A DNA stretch of 64,000 bases from assembly GCF_041075285.1 (NCBI RefSeq), contig NZ_CP163512.1:558001-622000 (forward strand), in the 5' to 3' direction. The position numbers and the translations under genes are program-made. Every line of letters starts with the position of its first letter. Position 1 is the first letter of the stretch. Positions 28,767 through 37,142 of this stretch are shown one piece after another. Under the pieces are notes generated by a model. The model saw only the letters and a program-made list of their open reading frames with translations. It ran no database searches and was not told the DNA's origin. Origin of the DNA: Providencia rettgeri (GTDB lineage: Bacteria; Pseudomonadota; Gammaproteobacteria; Enterobacterales; Enterobacteriaceae).

Positions 28767-29195
28767 ATGATTGAACAACTGACCACACAAAGTCTGCATT
28801 TAGGTTGCCAAGCGAGAAATAAAGCCGAAGTCTTGCAGATGGTTGGCGCTGAATTCAAACGTAAGGGCTATGTTGACAGGGATTGCGTCCACTTTTTAGC
28901 TGAACGAGAACAGCAAATCTCAACTTTTTTAGGAAATGGCATTACATTACCGCACTTGCCTAAATCAGCAAATGATATCATTTTGCACAGCGGTGTTGAG
29001 ATTTTCCAATTTCCGGATGGCGTAATATGGGACAGAACCAATGTGATGTTTATTGCGATTGGTGTGATTGCAAAATCAAGAGAACATATTGATGTACTCA
29101 GAGAAATTGCCTTGATTTTTAGTGATGAATTTATTGCCAATGCGCTGTCGCTAACATCAAGTAAAGAAGAGTTTTTAAGTATTCTTCATCGTTAA
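28767..29195 (+). CDS. Orphan PTS EIIA domain protein (fructose/mannitol type)
   Basis: A 142-residue single-domain protein resembling type-2 PTS EIIA (mannitol/fructose class), which carries a phosphohistidine. The candidate phosphorylated histidine lies in NGITLPHLPKSA near residue 68, aligning with the GIAIPH-type motif of the family. No EIIB or EIIC partner is nearby. The start at 28767 has AGAGGGTGG upstream; the longer reading from 28731 does not. It sits between the inositol permease and the second dehydrogenase, and a terminator follows. A regulatory role coupling PTS phosphorylation to inositol uptake is an inference. Confidence 0.75.
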   Translation: MIEQLTTQSLHLGCQARNKAEVLQMVGAEFKRKGYVDRDCVHFLAEREQQISTFLGNGITLPHLPKSANDIILHSGVEIFQFPDGVIWDRTNVMFIAIGVIAKSREHIDVLREIALIFSDEFIANALSLTSSKEEFLSILHR

Positions 29196-29204
29196 TATTT
29201 TCGT

Positions 29205-29232
29205 TGGGAAGCGGATAATTGTACGCTTCCCA
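29205..29232 (+). terminator. Terminator after the EIIA gene
   Basis: TGGGAAGCG (29205-29213) and CGCTTCCCA (29224-29232) form a perfect 9 bp stem with a ten-base loop, followed by a T-rich tail. Confidence 0.75.
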
Positions 29233-29418
29233 TTTCCTCTTATTTATCCTTTTTTATTCCATTTCATTTCACTAATTTCAAATTCGTTTCATTTTTTATG
29301 CCTGAAATCTCCGTTTTATAAGTTATTTTATTATTTTAATCTCTTTTAAATTATGTGATTACAGAAAAATTCATACCAGATCACATAATGAAATTAATAT
29401 TTCTGATTGTGTTGTAAA

Positions 29419-29434
29419 TGAAACAAATATTCCG
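29419..29434 (+). promoter_or_regulatory. Candidate IolR operator before iolG2
   Basis: TGAAA-CAAATA-TTCCG shares its left arm and spacer, plus most of the right arm, with the perfect palindrome before iolA. The shared bases extend into TATA on the right. It lies 86 bp before the iolG2 start. Confidence 0.5.
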
Positions 29435-29520
29435 TATAACGGTATTGTCAAATCAAAAGTATTCAATAAAAGCATTCGGATAGCCATTGCGCCAGACAGA
29501 ATGTGCGAGGGAGAGAACAA

Positions 29521-30654
29521 ATGAAAGAAATCCGTATTGGTATGATTGGAACTGGCTACATAGGGCGTGCTCATGCGATTGCTTATGCACAAGCATCAAC
29601 GGTTTTTCCACTAAAAGGAAAACTCGTGCGTGAAATGATTGCGGAAGTGACCCCCGAGTTAGCACAAACCCGCGCACAGGAAATGGGCTTTAACCGTTCA
29701 ACGGATGATTGGCGCAAATTGGTCGCCGATCCAAATATTGATGTGGTGGATATTTGTTCTCCTAATTTTTTACACAAAGAAATGGCAATGGAAGCGATCA
29801 AACATGGCAAACATGTTTATTGTGAAAAGCCATTAGCCCTCAATTCTCATGATGCAAAAGAGATGGTTGCTGCCGCAGAAAAAGCGGGGGTAAAAACCTT
29901 GGTTGGGTTTAATTATATGAAAAACCCTACCGCTCAGTTAGCGAAGGAAATCATCACCAATGGTGAAATCGGGGATGTGATCCACTTCTATGGTACCCAT
30001 AACGAAGACTATATGGCAGATCCCAAAGCACCAATCCATTGGCACTGTTTTAAAGAAAAAGCGGGATTAGGAGCGTTGGGGGATCTTTGTGCACATATTA
30101 TCAATATGGCGCAATACTTGGTTGGCGATATTGAAACGGTTTGTGGCGATATGGAGATTGTCATCAAAGAACGCCCGGAGAAAGCAGGCTCTTCAGTGAT
30201 GGTGGCGGTAGAAAATGAAGATCAGGCACATGCGATGGTGCGTTTTGCTGGTGGTGCAATGGGGGTGATTGAGACTTCCCGCATCGCCTCGGGTCGTAAA
30301 ATGGGACTAACCTATGTGGTTACAGGTACAAAAGGCACCTTGTCATTTACCCAAGAGCGCATGGCGGAATTGAAACTGTATCGTCACGATGAGCCATCGA
30401 ACCGCCAAGGATTCAAAACAATCTTAGTTGGACCTGAACATCCAGACTATGCACCATTTTGTGGTGGTGCGGGTCATGGTATTGGTTTTAACGATCAAAA
30501 AACAGTCGAAGTACGCGATTTAATTGATGGTATTGCGACAGATAAACCCATATGGCCAGATTTTGAAGAGGGCTGGAAAGTGTCGCGTATTTTAGATGCT
30601 ATTGCATGTTCTTACGAAGAACAGCGTTGGGTCAAAGTAAAAGAAATCAATTAA
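29521..30654 (+). CDS. Second Gfo/Idh/MocA inositol-type dehydrogenase (IolG2-like)
   Basis: A 377-residue NAD-dependent dehydrogenase distinct from IolG. The Rossmann motif GMIGTGYIGRAHAIAYA starts at residue 7 and the catalytic motif CEKPLAL is near residue 100; the substrate-side motif LGDLCAHIINMAQYLVGD is near residue 190. The segment IHWHCFKEKAGLGALGDL is typical of the longer sugar dehydrogenases in this family. The start at 29521 follows GGGAGAG. It begins the iolC-iolE transcript and has its own IolR-like motif. A role in oxidising another inositol isomer, such as scyllo- or D-chiro-inositol, is plausible. Confidence 0.8.
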   Translation: MKEIRIGMIGTGYIGRAHAIAYAQASTVFPLKGKLVREMIAEVTPELAQTRAQEMGFNRSTDDWRKLVADPNIDVVDICSPNFLHKEMAMEAIKHGKHVYCEKPLALNSHDAKEMVAAAEKAGVKTLVGFNYMKNPTAQLAKEIITNGEIGDVIHFYGTHNEDYMADPKAPIHWHCFKEKAGLGALGDLCAHIINMAQYLVGDIETVCGDMEIVIKERPEKAGSSVMVAVENEDQAHAMVRFAGGAMGVIETSRIASGRKMGLTYVVTGTKGTLSFTQERMAELKLYRHDEPSNRQGFKTILVGPEHPDYAPFCGGAGHGIGFNDQKTVEVRDLIDGIATDKPIWPDFEEGWKVSRILDAIACSYEEQRWVKVKEIN

Positions 30655-30679
30655 TTCTGTTGCAGTTAAGGGGTGATTA

Positions 30680-32587
30680 ATGGATAGGCAGAAGAAGTTA
30701 GATGTTATCTGTATGGGCCGTATTGCCGTTGACCTATACGGACAACAGATAGGTTCTCGTTTAGAGGATATGAGTACGTTTGCCAAATATTTGGGGGGCT
30801 CATCAGGTAATGTTGCATTCGGCACAGCTATACAAGGGTTGAAATCATCAATGCTAGCTCGTGTGGGGGATGAACACATGGGGCGCTTTTTACGCGAGGA
30901 GTTACAACGCGTAGGATGCGACACTAGCCATCTGATCACAGATAAAGACAGATTAACCGCGTTAGTGATTTTAGGCATCAAAGACCAAGATACCTTTCCA
31001 CTGATTTTCTACCGTGATAATTGCGCAGATATGGCCATCACACCGGATGATTTTAGTGAAGAATATATCGCGTCCTCCCGTTGCTTAGCGATTACAGGCA
31101 CGCATTTATCGAACCCGAAAACCCGTGCTGCGGTGTTGAAAGCACTGGAATATGCAAAACGGAATAATGTTAAAACTGCAATTGATATCGATTATCGTCC
31201 CGTATTGTGGGGGTTAACCTCTTTAGGTGATGGTGAAACACGTTTTATTGCCTCAGACACGGTTACGCAGCAACTGCAAGAAGTGTTAGGGATGTTTGAC
31301 CTGATTGTTGGAACCGAAGAAGAGTTCCATATTGCAGGGGGAACAACTGACACCGTCCAAGCATTGAAAAATATTCGCCAACTAACAGATGCTGAATTGG
31401 TGTGTAAACGTGGTTCATTAGGGTGTTCAGTATTCAGTGGCGCAATCCCAGAAACCTTAGATGAAGGCATAACCGTACAGGGTGTTCGAGTTGATGTACT
31501 TAACGTGCTAGGTGCGGGCGATGCGTTCATGTCTGGCTTGTTGAGAGGCTACCTAAACGGAGACGGTTGGGAAAAAGCCTGTGCCTATGCGAATGCATGT
31601 GGTGCACTGGTGGTTTCACGTCATGGTTGTGCGCCTGCGATGCCAACAAAAGTCGAGTTAGATAACTACCTTGAGCGCGCAGCGGCTGTACCACGCCCTG
31701 ATCTTGACCCAGTCTTGAACCATCTGCACCGTGTCACAACGCGTAGTACACAATGGAATGAACTTTGCGTGATGGCATTTGACCATCGCATTCAGTTTGT
31801 GGATATGGCACGCACCGCTGGGGTGGATATTGCTTGTATTCCATACCTGAAAAAACTGATTTTCCGAGCCAGTCTTGAAGTGTCACAAGAAGCGAATTTA
31901 CAAGGTAAAGCGGGTTTATTATGTGACAGTACTTTTGGGCAAGATGTGCTAAATGATGTGACGGGGCGTGGCTGGTGGATTGGGCGTCCAATTGAATTAC
32001 CTGCTTCAAGACCATTGTGCTTAGAACACGGCAATATTGGCTCCCAACTGGTGAGCTGGCCGAAAGAGCATATTGTGAAATGCTTGGTGTTCTTCCACCC
32101 AGAAGATAATCATCCGCTACGTTTAGAGCAAGAAAAAACCGTTCAAGAAGTGTATAGCGCATGCTGCCAATCGGGTCATGAGTTATTGCTTGAAGTGATT
32201 CTACCTGCGGACATGGAGCGTAATGATGAACTGTACTTACGTGCTATTAAACGCTTCTATAACTTAGGTATTAAACCTGATTGGTGGAAATTACCCCCGC
32301 TAAAAGCGGAAAATTGGGATGCAGTGGACGCCTTAATTCAAGAGCGTGACCCATATTGCCGTGGCGTGGTGTTATTAGGGTTAGATGCCCCGCAAGATGA
32401 GCTGCAAGCAGGCTTTAATGCCGCAGCAGGAAAATCAATCGTTAAAGGATTCGCAGTGGGTCGTACTTTATTTGGTAAACCATCATTAGAATGGATGAAA
32501 GGTGAGCTGAATGATGACGAGCTGGTGCAGAAAATTAAAACAAACTATTTAAACCTGATAGCCCTATGGCGTCAGCGTAAACAATAA
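30680..32587 (+). CDS. iolC: 5-dehydro-2-deoxygluconokinase fused to DUF2090 aldolase-like domain, IolC
   Basis: Two-domain protein of 635 residues. Residues 1 to about 325 form a PfkB-type kinase that phosphorylates 2-deoxy-5-keto-gluconate, with the N-terminal MGRIAVDLYG and the ATP/catalytic motif LNVLGAGDAFMSGLLRGYL near residue 275. From about 335 to the end is a DUF2090 domain, a TIM-barrel aldolase relative thought to cleave the phosphorylated product (VMAFDHRIQFVDMAR near 360). The same fusion occurs in Salmonella inositol islands. No separate iolJ gene is seen, so the fusion probably supplies that step. Confidence 0.93.
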   Translation: MDRQKKLDVICMGRIAVDLYGQQIGSRLEDMSTFAKYLGGSSGNVAFGTAIQGLKSSMLARVGDEHMGRFLREELQRVGCDTSHLITDKDRLTALVILGIKDQDTFPLIFYRDNCADMAITPDDFSEEYIASSRCLAITGTHLSNPKTRAAVLKALEYAKRNNVKTAIDIDYRPVLWGLTSLGDGETRFIASDTVTQQLQEVLGMFDLIVGTEEEFHIAGGTTDTVQALKNIRQLTDAELVCKRGSLGCSVFSGAIPETLDEGITVQGVRVDVLNVLGAGDAFMSGLLRGYLNGDGWEKACAYANACGALVVSRHGCAPAMPTKVELDNYLERAAAVPRPDLDPVLNHLHRVTTRSTQWNELCVMAFDHRIQFVDMARTAGVDIACIPYLKKLIFRASLEVSQEANLQGKAGLLCDSTFGQDVLNDVTGRGWWIGRPIELPASRPLCLEHGNIGSQLVSWPKEHIVKCLVFFHPEDNHPLRLEQEKTVQEVYSACCQSGHELLLEVILPADMERNDELYLRAIKRFYNLGIKPDWWKLPPLKAENWDAVDALIQERDPYCRGVVLLGLDAPQDELQAGFNAAAGKSIVKGFAVGRTLFGKPSLEWMKGELNDDELVQKIKTNYLNLIALWRQRKQ

Positions 32588-32615
32588 TCCCTTTTACCTA
32601 CACAGGAGCTTCATC

Positions 32616-33509
32616 ATGGCAATCCAACTTGGTATCAACCCTTTGACATGGACCAATGATGATTTACCCACACTGGGGGCGGAAACGCCACTGGAAACTT
32701 GTTTGACGGAAGGTCGTCAGGCGGGGTTTGCAGGCTTTGAATTGGGCAACAAATTCCCACGTAAAGCCGACGTTTTAGGGCCAATTTTAAAACAGCACGA
32801 TTTACAATTAGTATCTGGCTGGTACTCGGGGGAGCTCTTAACCCGCAGTGTGGAAGAAGAAATTGCAGCCGTACAAGAGCACCTAGCATTACTGCGTGAT
32901 CTTGGTGCAAAGGTTATGGTGTTTGCTGAAGTAACCCATTGTATTCATGGGGATCAAAATAAACCCGTGCATATGCGCCCACTTTTCCCAGCAGATAAAT
33001 GGGAAGAGTATGGTAAAAAGCTGACAGAGTTTGCGAAATATACGTTATCTCAAGGGGTTAAAATTGCCTATCACCACCATATGGGAACGGTAATTGAATC
33101 TGCTGAAGATGTAGATAACTTAATGAAACATACTGGGGACGAAGTGGGTTTACTCCTCGATACAGGTCATTTAACGTTTGCAGGGGCAGATCCTGTTGAA
33201 GTGGCAAAACGCTGGGCAAAACGTATTAACCATGTGCATTGCAAAGACGTGCGTGCTGATGTGCTTAAAGATGTGAAAAACCGCAAAACAAGCTTCTTAG
33301 ATGCTGTGTTGGCGGGGGTTTTTACCGTACCAGGTGATGGCTGTGTTAATTACCCAGAAGTCTTCAAGGTATTGAAGAATAGCCAGTATGAAAATGGTTG
33401 GTTAGTTGTGGAAGCAGAGCAAGACCCTGCGATTGCACATCCATTGACTTATGCCACCTTGGGGTTCAATAACTTGCATAAATTCGCTAAGGATGCAGGG
33501 CTGATCTAA
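32616..33509 (+). CDS. iolE: Inosose dehydratase IolE
   Basis: A 297-residue TIM-barrel protein of the xylose-isomerase-like superfamily that removes water from 2-keto-myo-inositol. Metal-site segments are visible in YHHHMGTVIE near residue 150, LLLDTGHLTFAGADP near 181, HVHCKDVRADV near 209 and the C-terminal EAEQDP near 270. A strong AGGAG site lies eight bases before the ATG. It follows iolC by 28 bp. Confidence 0.95.
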   Translation: MAIQLGINPLTWTNDDLPTLGAETPLETCLTEGRQAGFAGFELGNKFPRKADVLGPILKQHDLQLVSGWYSGELLTRSVEEEIAAVQEHLALLRDLGAKVMVFAEVTHCIHGDQNKPVHMRPLFPADKWEEYGKKLTEFAKYTLSQGVKIAYHHHMGTVIESAEDVDNLMKHTGDEVGLLLDTGHLTFAGADPVEVAKRWAKRINHVHCKDVRADVLKDVKNRKTSFLDAVLAGVFTVPGDGCVNYPEVFKVLKNSQYENGWLVVEAEQDPAIAHPLTYATLGFNNLHKFAKDAGLI

Positions 33510-33556
33510 GCGTTAGTTATATTTTAGTTTGTGGGGTTTTGGCTGCGTTTGCCTAC

Positions 33557-33824
33557 CTAGGGGCTGTATATTTTTGCTGCTGAATTTACCGCTAAAAAAG
33601 GGCGAAAAACAATCCACAGGATGGATATGTCAATCAAGGGACGATTATGTGAATGAAGTTTGATGCTTAAAATGTAGCCCTACGGGGCCGATTAAAGCAG
33701 GTTTCACTTATTTGATGCGACGTTGAGAGGTGCTTGTCGAATTCACTCGGCAGCGAACCTCTCCCCTTACCTAAAATGGCGTTAATTCGAATAAAAATGG
33801 TCATTAACGATAAGCAGCCTCTAG
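33557..33824. repeat. CTAG-flanked dispersed repeat, copy 1 (between iolE and iolB)
   Basis: A 268 bp segment bounded by CTAG at each end. Inside the CTAGs the ends are inverted repeats (GGGCTGTATA at left; the right end read in reverse is AGGCTGCTTA). A second copy lies at 35637-35917. The central 130 bp, from the shared CCCTACGGG to ATTCGAATAAAAAT, are well conserved and include a GAGAGG...CCTCTC stem. It splits the iolE-iolB pair. It looks like a miniature transposable element or a structured RNA gene. Confidence 0.7.
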
Positions 33825-33907
33825 CCACAAACTGATTTAATTGATGAAACAGTTAGTGTCTGAAAAGAATTATCTAACTAGAACCTAAAAAGTGTCAGAG
33901 GAAAGTT

Positions 33908-34738
33908 ATGTCAAAACTACTGTCGAAATACCATGCTCCAGATGCACATAAGCGTACTCAGCATATTACACCGCAGATTGCTAACTGGGGATATGTACAC
34001 TTTGATGTATACGAATTGAAGCAAGGTGAATCCATTTCGTTACCTGCGTCTGAAAACGAAATGTGTTTAGTACTAGTGGCTGGTAAGGCGACAATCAGTA
34101 CACCAAATCAAAAGTTTGAAAATATTGGTGATCGCATGGATCCGTTTGAACGGAAAAAACCGTATGCGGTATATGTGACGGCACAAGAGTTTGCTGAAGT
34201 TAAAGCTGAAACTGCATTGGAACTTGCCGTTTGCAGTGCGAAAGGAAAAGGGACTTATCCAACCCGTCTAATTGGTCCTGATGATATTGGCGCAGAGCAA
34301 CGAGGTCATGGTTATAATAAACGTTATGTGCACAATATTTTGCCAGATGATAAAGCCGCGGATAGCTTATTAGTTGTCGAAGTGTTTACGGACGAAGGCT
34401 GCACCAGCTCATACCCTAGCCATAAACATGACACCGATAATGAACCCAATGAAACCTATTTAGAAGAAACCTATTATCACCGTTTGAATCCACCACAAGG
34501 TTTCTGCATGCAACGTGTTTACACTGACGACCGTGAATTAGATGAGTGTATGGCAGTGTATAACAAAGATGTGGTTATGGTGCCAAAAGGGTATCACCCA
34601 ATGGCAACTGTGGCAGGCTACGATAACTACTATTTAAATGTGATGGCAGGGCCGACACGTAAGTGGTTATTTACATGGGAAAAAGACCATAATTGGGTCA
34701 ATAGCGATGTGTATACCGCCAAACACAAAGGGCAGTAA
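33908..34738 (+). CDS. iolB: 5-deoxy-glucuronate isomerase IolB
   Basis: Bicupin isomerase (276 residues) converting 5-deoxy-D-glucuronate to 2-deoxy-5-keto-D-gluconate. Metal-binding cupin residues are visible in SYPSHKHDTDNEPNETYLEETYYHRL near residues 174-199, and later in VVMVPKGYHPM near 231. AGAGGAAAG precedes the ATG. It is separated from iolE by the CTAG-flanked repeat, so it may have its own promoter. A very strong terminator follows. Confidence 0.95.
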   Translation: MSKLLSKYHAPDAHKRTQHITPQIANWGYVHFDVYELKQGESISLPASENEMCLVLVAGKATISTPNQKFENIGDRMDPFERKKPYAVYVTAQEFAEVKAETALELAVCSAKGKGTYPTRLIGPDDIGAEQRGHGYNKRYVHNILPDDKAADSLLVVEVFTDEGCTSSYPSHKHDTDNEPNETYLEETYYHRLNPPQGFCMQRVYTDDRELDECMAVYNKDVVMVPKGYHPMATVAGYDNYYLNVMAGPTRKWLFTWEKDHNWVNSDVYTAKHKGQ

Positions 34739-34803
34739 GTTGTTACCTGCAATCGTGAATAAAGTGAAATAAAGTTGTAAGCACCAAATCTGTTATCTAT
34801 TTT

Positions 34804-34831
34804 GCCGGTAAAATTTTTTACCGGCTTTTTT
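34804..34831. terminator. Bidirectional intrinsic terminator after iolB
   Basis: GCCGGTAAAA (34804-34813) and TTTTACCGGC (34816-34825) form a perfect 10 bp stem followed by a T-run. Because the gene on the other strand ends nine bases away, the hairpin can serve both directions. Confidence 0.88.
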
Positions 34832-34839
34832 CTGATTAA

Positions 34840-35481
34840 TTAATAGGCTGCCGTAAATTGTTGGCGAATAAACTGAGCATTATTCACTTCATCAAGGAGA
34901 GCAACGGCAAAATCTTCAACTGAAATTTTCGCTGGTACGTTGCCATTCATTAACAATTCAGTGCCTCCCAAACGGAAGGTTTCTGTGCGTTCACCGGGTT
35001 CAAGCATGGCAGCGGGGGAAACATAGGTCCAATCAAGGGTATCTATAGTTTGTAACTGATTTTTGAATTCACGCATCGCTTGTGCACCCGGTTTAATTTC
35101 AGCGGGGAAATCAGGGGAATCAATTAAATCCATATTAGGCGCGATTTTTAAACTACCTGCACCACCCACAACAATAAAACGTTTCACCATGGCTTTTTGT
35201 ACCGCTTGTAAAATAGCATGGTTTCCTGTGACAGTATCTTGGTATAAATTCGGGTTTTTCCAGCCACCATTGAATGCACTAATCACCACGTCTTGGCCTT
35301 TAAGGCGAGAGGTTAGCCAAGCAACATCCGTAACATCTCCAGATTCTGTTATCAAATGAGCGTGTTGTGGCAAAGTGTTACTGTGGCGAGAAATGGCGGT
35401 AACTTGATGCTGGCGGCGCAGCGCTTCAGCAACTAATGCTTTTCCCACAAATCCTGTTGCACCAATGATCGATATTTTCAT
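34840..35481 (-). CDS. NAD(P)-binding oxidoreductase, NmrA/YwnB-like atypical SDR
   Basis: A 213-residue Rossmann-fold protein with the motif GATGFVGKALV at residues 7-17, typical of atypical short-chain dehydrogenases of the NmrA/YwnB type. Further landmarks are VVISAFNGGW near residue 75, VVGGAGSL near 104 and the WTYVSPAAM segment near 152. It lacks the YxxxK catalytic pair in the usual position, as other members do. It is convergent with iolB and next to the second CTAG-flanked repeat. Substrate unknown; NAD(P)H-dependent redox sensing or quinone reduction are family possibilities. Confidence 0.75.
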   Translation of the reverse strand: MKISIIGATGFVGKALVAEALRRQHQVTAISRHSNTLPQHAHLITESGDVTDVAWLTSRLKGQDVVISAFNGGWKNPNLYQDTVTGNHAILQAVQKAMVKRFIVVGGAGSLKIAPNMDLIDSPDFPAEIKPGAQAMREFKNQLQTIDTLDWTYVSPAAMLEPGERTETFRLGGTELLMNGNVPAKISVEDFAVALLDEVNNAQFIRQQFTAAY

Positions 35482-35636
35482 ACGTCACCCCTAGTGTTGT
35501 TTGATTATGTAAATATCATCTTATTAAAGTATAGGGTAGATTTATCTTCTACGGAATGTACTTAGTGCATTTTTTTGATTTTGCGTGTGACCGGTTAACT
35601 TGCGAGGAATATGAACAATCAGAAAATGCCGTTACC

Positions 35637-35917
35637 CTAGGGGCTGTTTATCTTTGCTACTGATTTCTACAGCCCAAAAAAGCTCAAAAAAACAATTCCC
35701 AAAATGGCAAAGTGGATCCGGCGTACTGACTGACGACGATTTGAATCAACTATTGTCCTTAAACGCTGCCCTACGGGTTCGATTAACGCACGTTTCACTC
35801 ATTTAATGGTGCGTTGAGAGGCTTTTGCCGAGTTCACAAGGCGCAGAACCTCTCGCCTTGCCTAAAATGGCTATAATTCGAATAAAAATTGACCATCAAA
35901 GGTCAACAGCCCCCTAG
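35637..35917. repeat. CTAG-flanked dispersed repeat, copy 2
   Basis: A 281 bp copy of the element at 33557-33824, also bounded by CTAG. Its terminal inverted repeats are clearer: the left end GGGCTGTTTATCTTTG and the reversed right end GGGGCTGTTGACCTTTG. It lies 7 bp from the end of the FUSC-like gene. The conserved internal segment and GAGAGG/CCTCTC stem match copy 1, while the left third is diverged. Confidence 0.7.
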
Positions 35918-35923
35918 TAAAGC

Positions 35924-36934
35924 CTATTGCTGTGGGGTATTAACTTTTTCGCCAGTTTGCTGAGTTGGGGTTCCTTCTCGGAATAATTTTAAAATAATAC
36001 TTGTTATGATAGCAATTGCGCCGCCTAACGCAGTTTCCAGTACGCGGTCAAATAGCAATTCATAGGTTGGGTGCCGCCAATAAACCACTTGCTCAAGCAC
36101 AGATAATATCAAACTGGTGACAACAAATGTCATAAAGGTATAACTGTGGTGAAAACTCATTGGCATTAAAAAAGCAAAAACAACCATTGCAATTAAACCA
36201 ATATACGGCATCAATGGCGTATTAAATAAAAAAAACAGTAACAAAACAGAAATTAGACTACCTAAGACCCTTTGCAAAGTAATTTTGATGATACTTTCTG
36301 ACTTGGGATGTAAGACAAACACAAAGGTCAGCAGCGTCCAATAAAAGTGCCCAAGGTCGATAAAACGTGGAATAGCCAAAGCGAGTAGCAACCCAAGTGC
36401 ATAGGTCATTGATCGAGGAATAATGTTTTTACGCAGGGTAAATAAATTTCGTTCAACTAAGGCGCTGGTGATCACACTGTGGCGTGTCATTTTATGGCTA
36501 AGTACATAATAGGTAATGAGTGTTACACCACTACCAATAATAAAGCCCAGTGCCAAACTTTTGGAGATATCCGGCAAAATAGTGCCGATTGTCGACATGA
36601 TGATCATAAATTTCATGGTTAGATCCATAGCAGGATCAGTGCCGTACAATTGGTAATAAATAAACGAGAAGATAGCGAGGTAAAGATAAAATGCGGTACC
36701 AAGGCGTAGAGTATCACCAATAAAAATTGACACTAAAATCATCAATAAACAAAACGTGGTATAGGCGTAGTTTTTATATTCTTTGGCTGCATTAAACAAA
36801 TTAAAGGAATACAAGGTTGAGAAGGCTGCCCACATGGCTGCTTGAGCATCTAAAATCGTAAAAGCGGTCACTGCGCTAAAAAACATGCAACTGGTAAAAA
36901 TAATTCCATCGTGTATAGCCGGAAACGCTCTCAT
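35924..36934 (-). CDS. FUSC-family inner membrane protein
   Basis: A 336-residue integral membrane protein with about ten hydrophobic segments arranged in two similar blocks separated by a polar stretch near residues 150-175. The second block contains LLTFVFVLHPKSESIIKITLQRVLGSLISVL, matching the signature of FUSC-like aromatic acid or fusaric acid efflux proteins, where an RVLG segment is typical. The C-terminus is a short polar tail. It is a single gene, with no membrane-fusion partner next to it. Transport of small aromatic acids is the family expectation, not shown here. Confidence 0.7.
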   Translation of the reverse strand: MRAFPAIHDGIIFTSCMFFSAVTAFTILDAQAAMWAAFSTLYSFNLFNAAKEYKNYAYTTFCLLMILVSIFIGDTLRLGTAFYLYLAIFSFIYYQLYGTDPAMDLTMKFMIIMSTIGTILPDISKSLALGFIIGSGVTLITYYVLSHKMTRHSVITSALVERNLFTLRKNIIPRSMTYALGLLLALAIPRFIDLGHFYWTLLTFVFVLHPKSESIIKITLQRVLGSLISVLLLFFLFNTPLMPYIGLIAMVVFAFLMPMSFHHSYTFMTFVVTSLILSVLEQVVYWRHPTYELLFDRVLETALGGAIAIITSIILKLFREGTPTQQTGEKVNTPQQ

Positions 36935-37142
36935 AATACGACGCTCATAAAATGATATTTAACTTATTAATTATTAAGGTAATTAGATAATAAGCACCTT
37001 GGGATTTCAAGGGGAAATGGCGATTTTACCAGATTGGGAATAAATGTTATGACTCAAGCAAAGTCGAGGTAACTTCTGTTTTTATATGACAAAAAAGGCA
37101 TAATAGGCAAAGAGCAGTCGTCACAATCATTAAGGTAAAACA

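Noticed and set aside
33557..35917. Complete insertion sequence
   Set aside because: Neither repeat copy contains a transposase reading frame.
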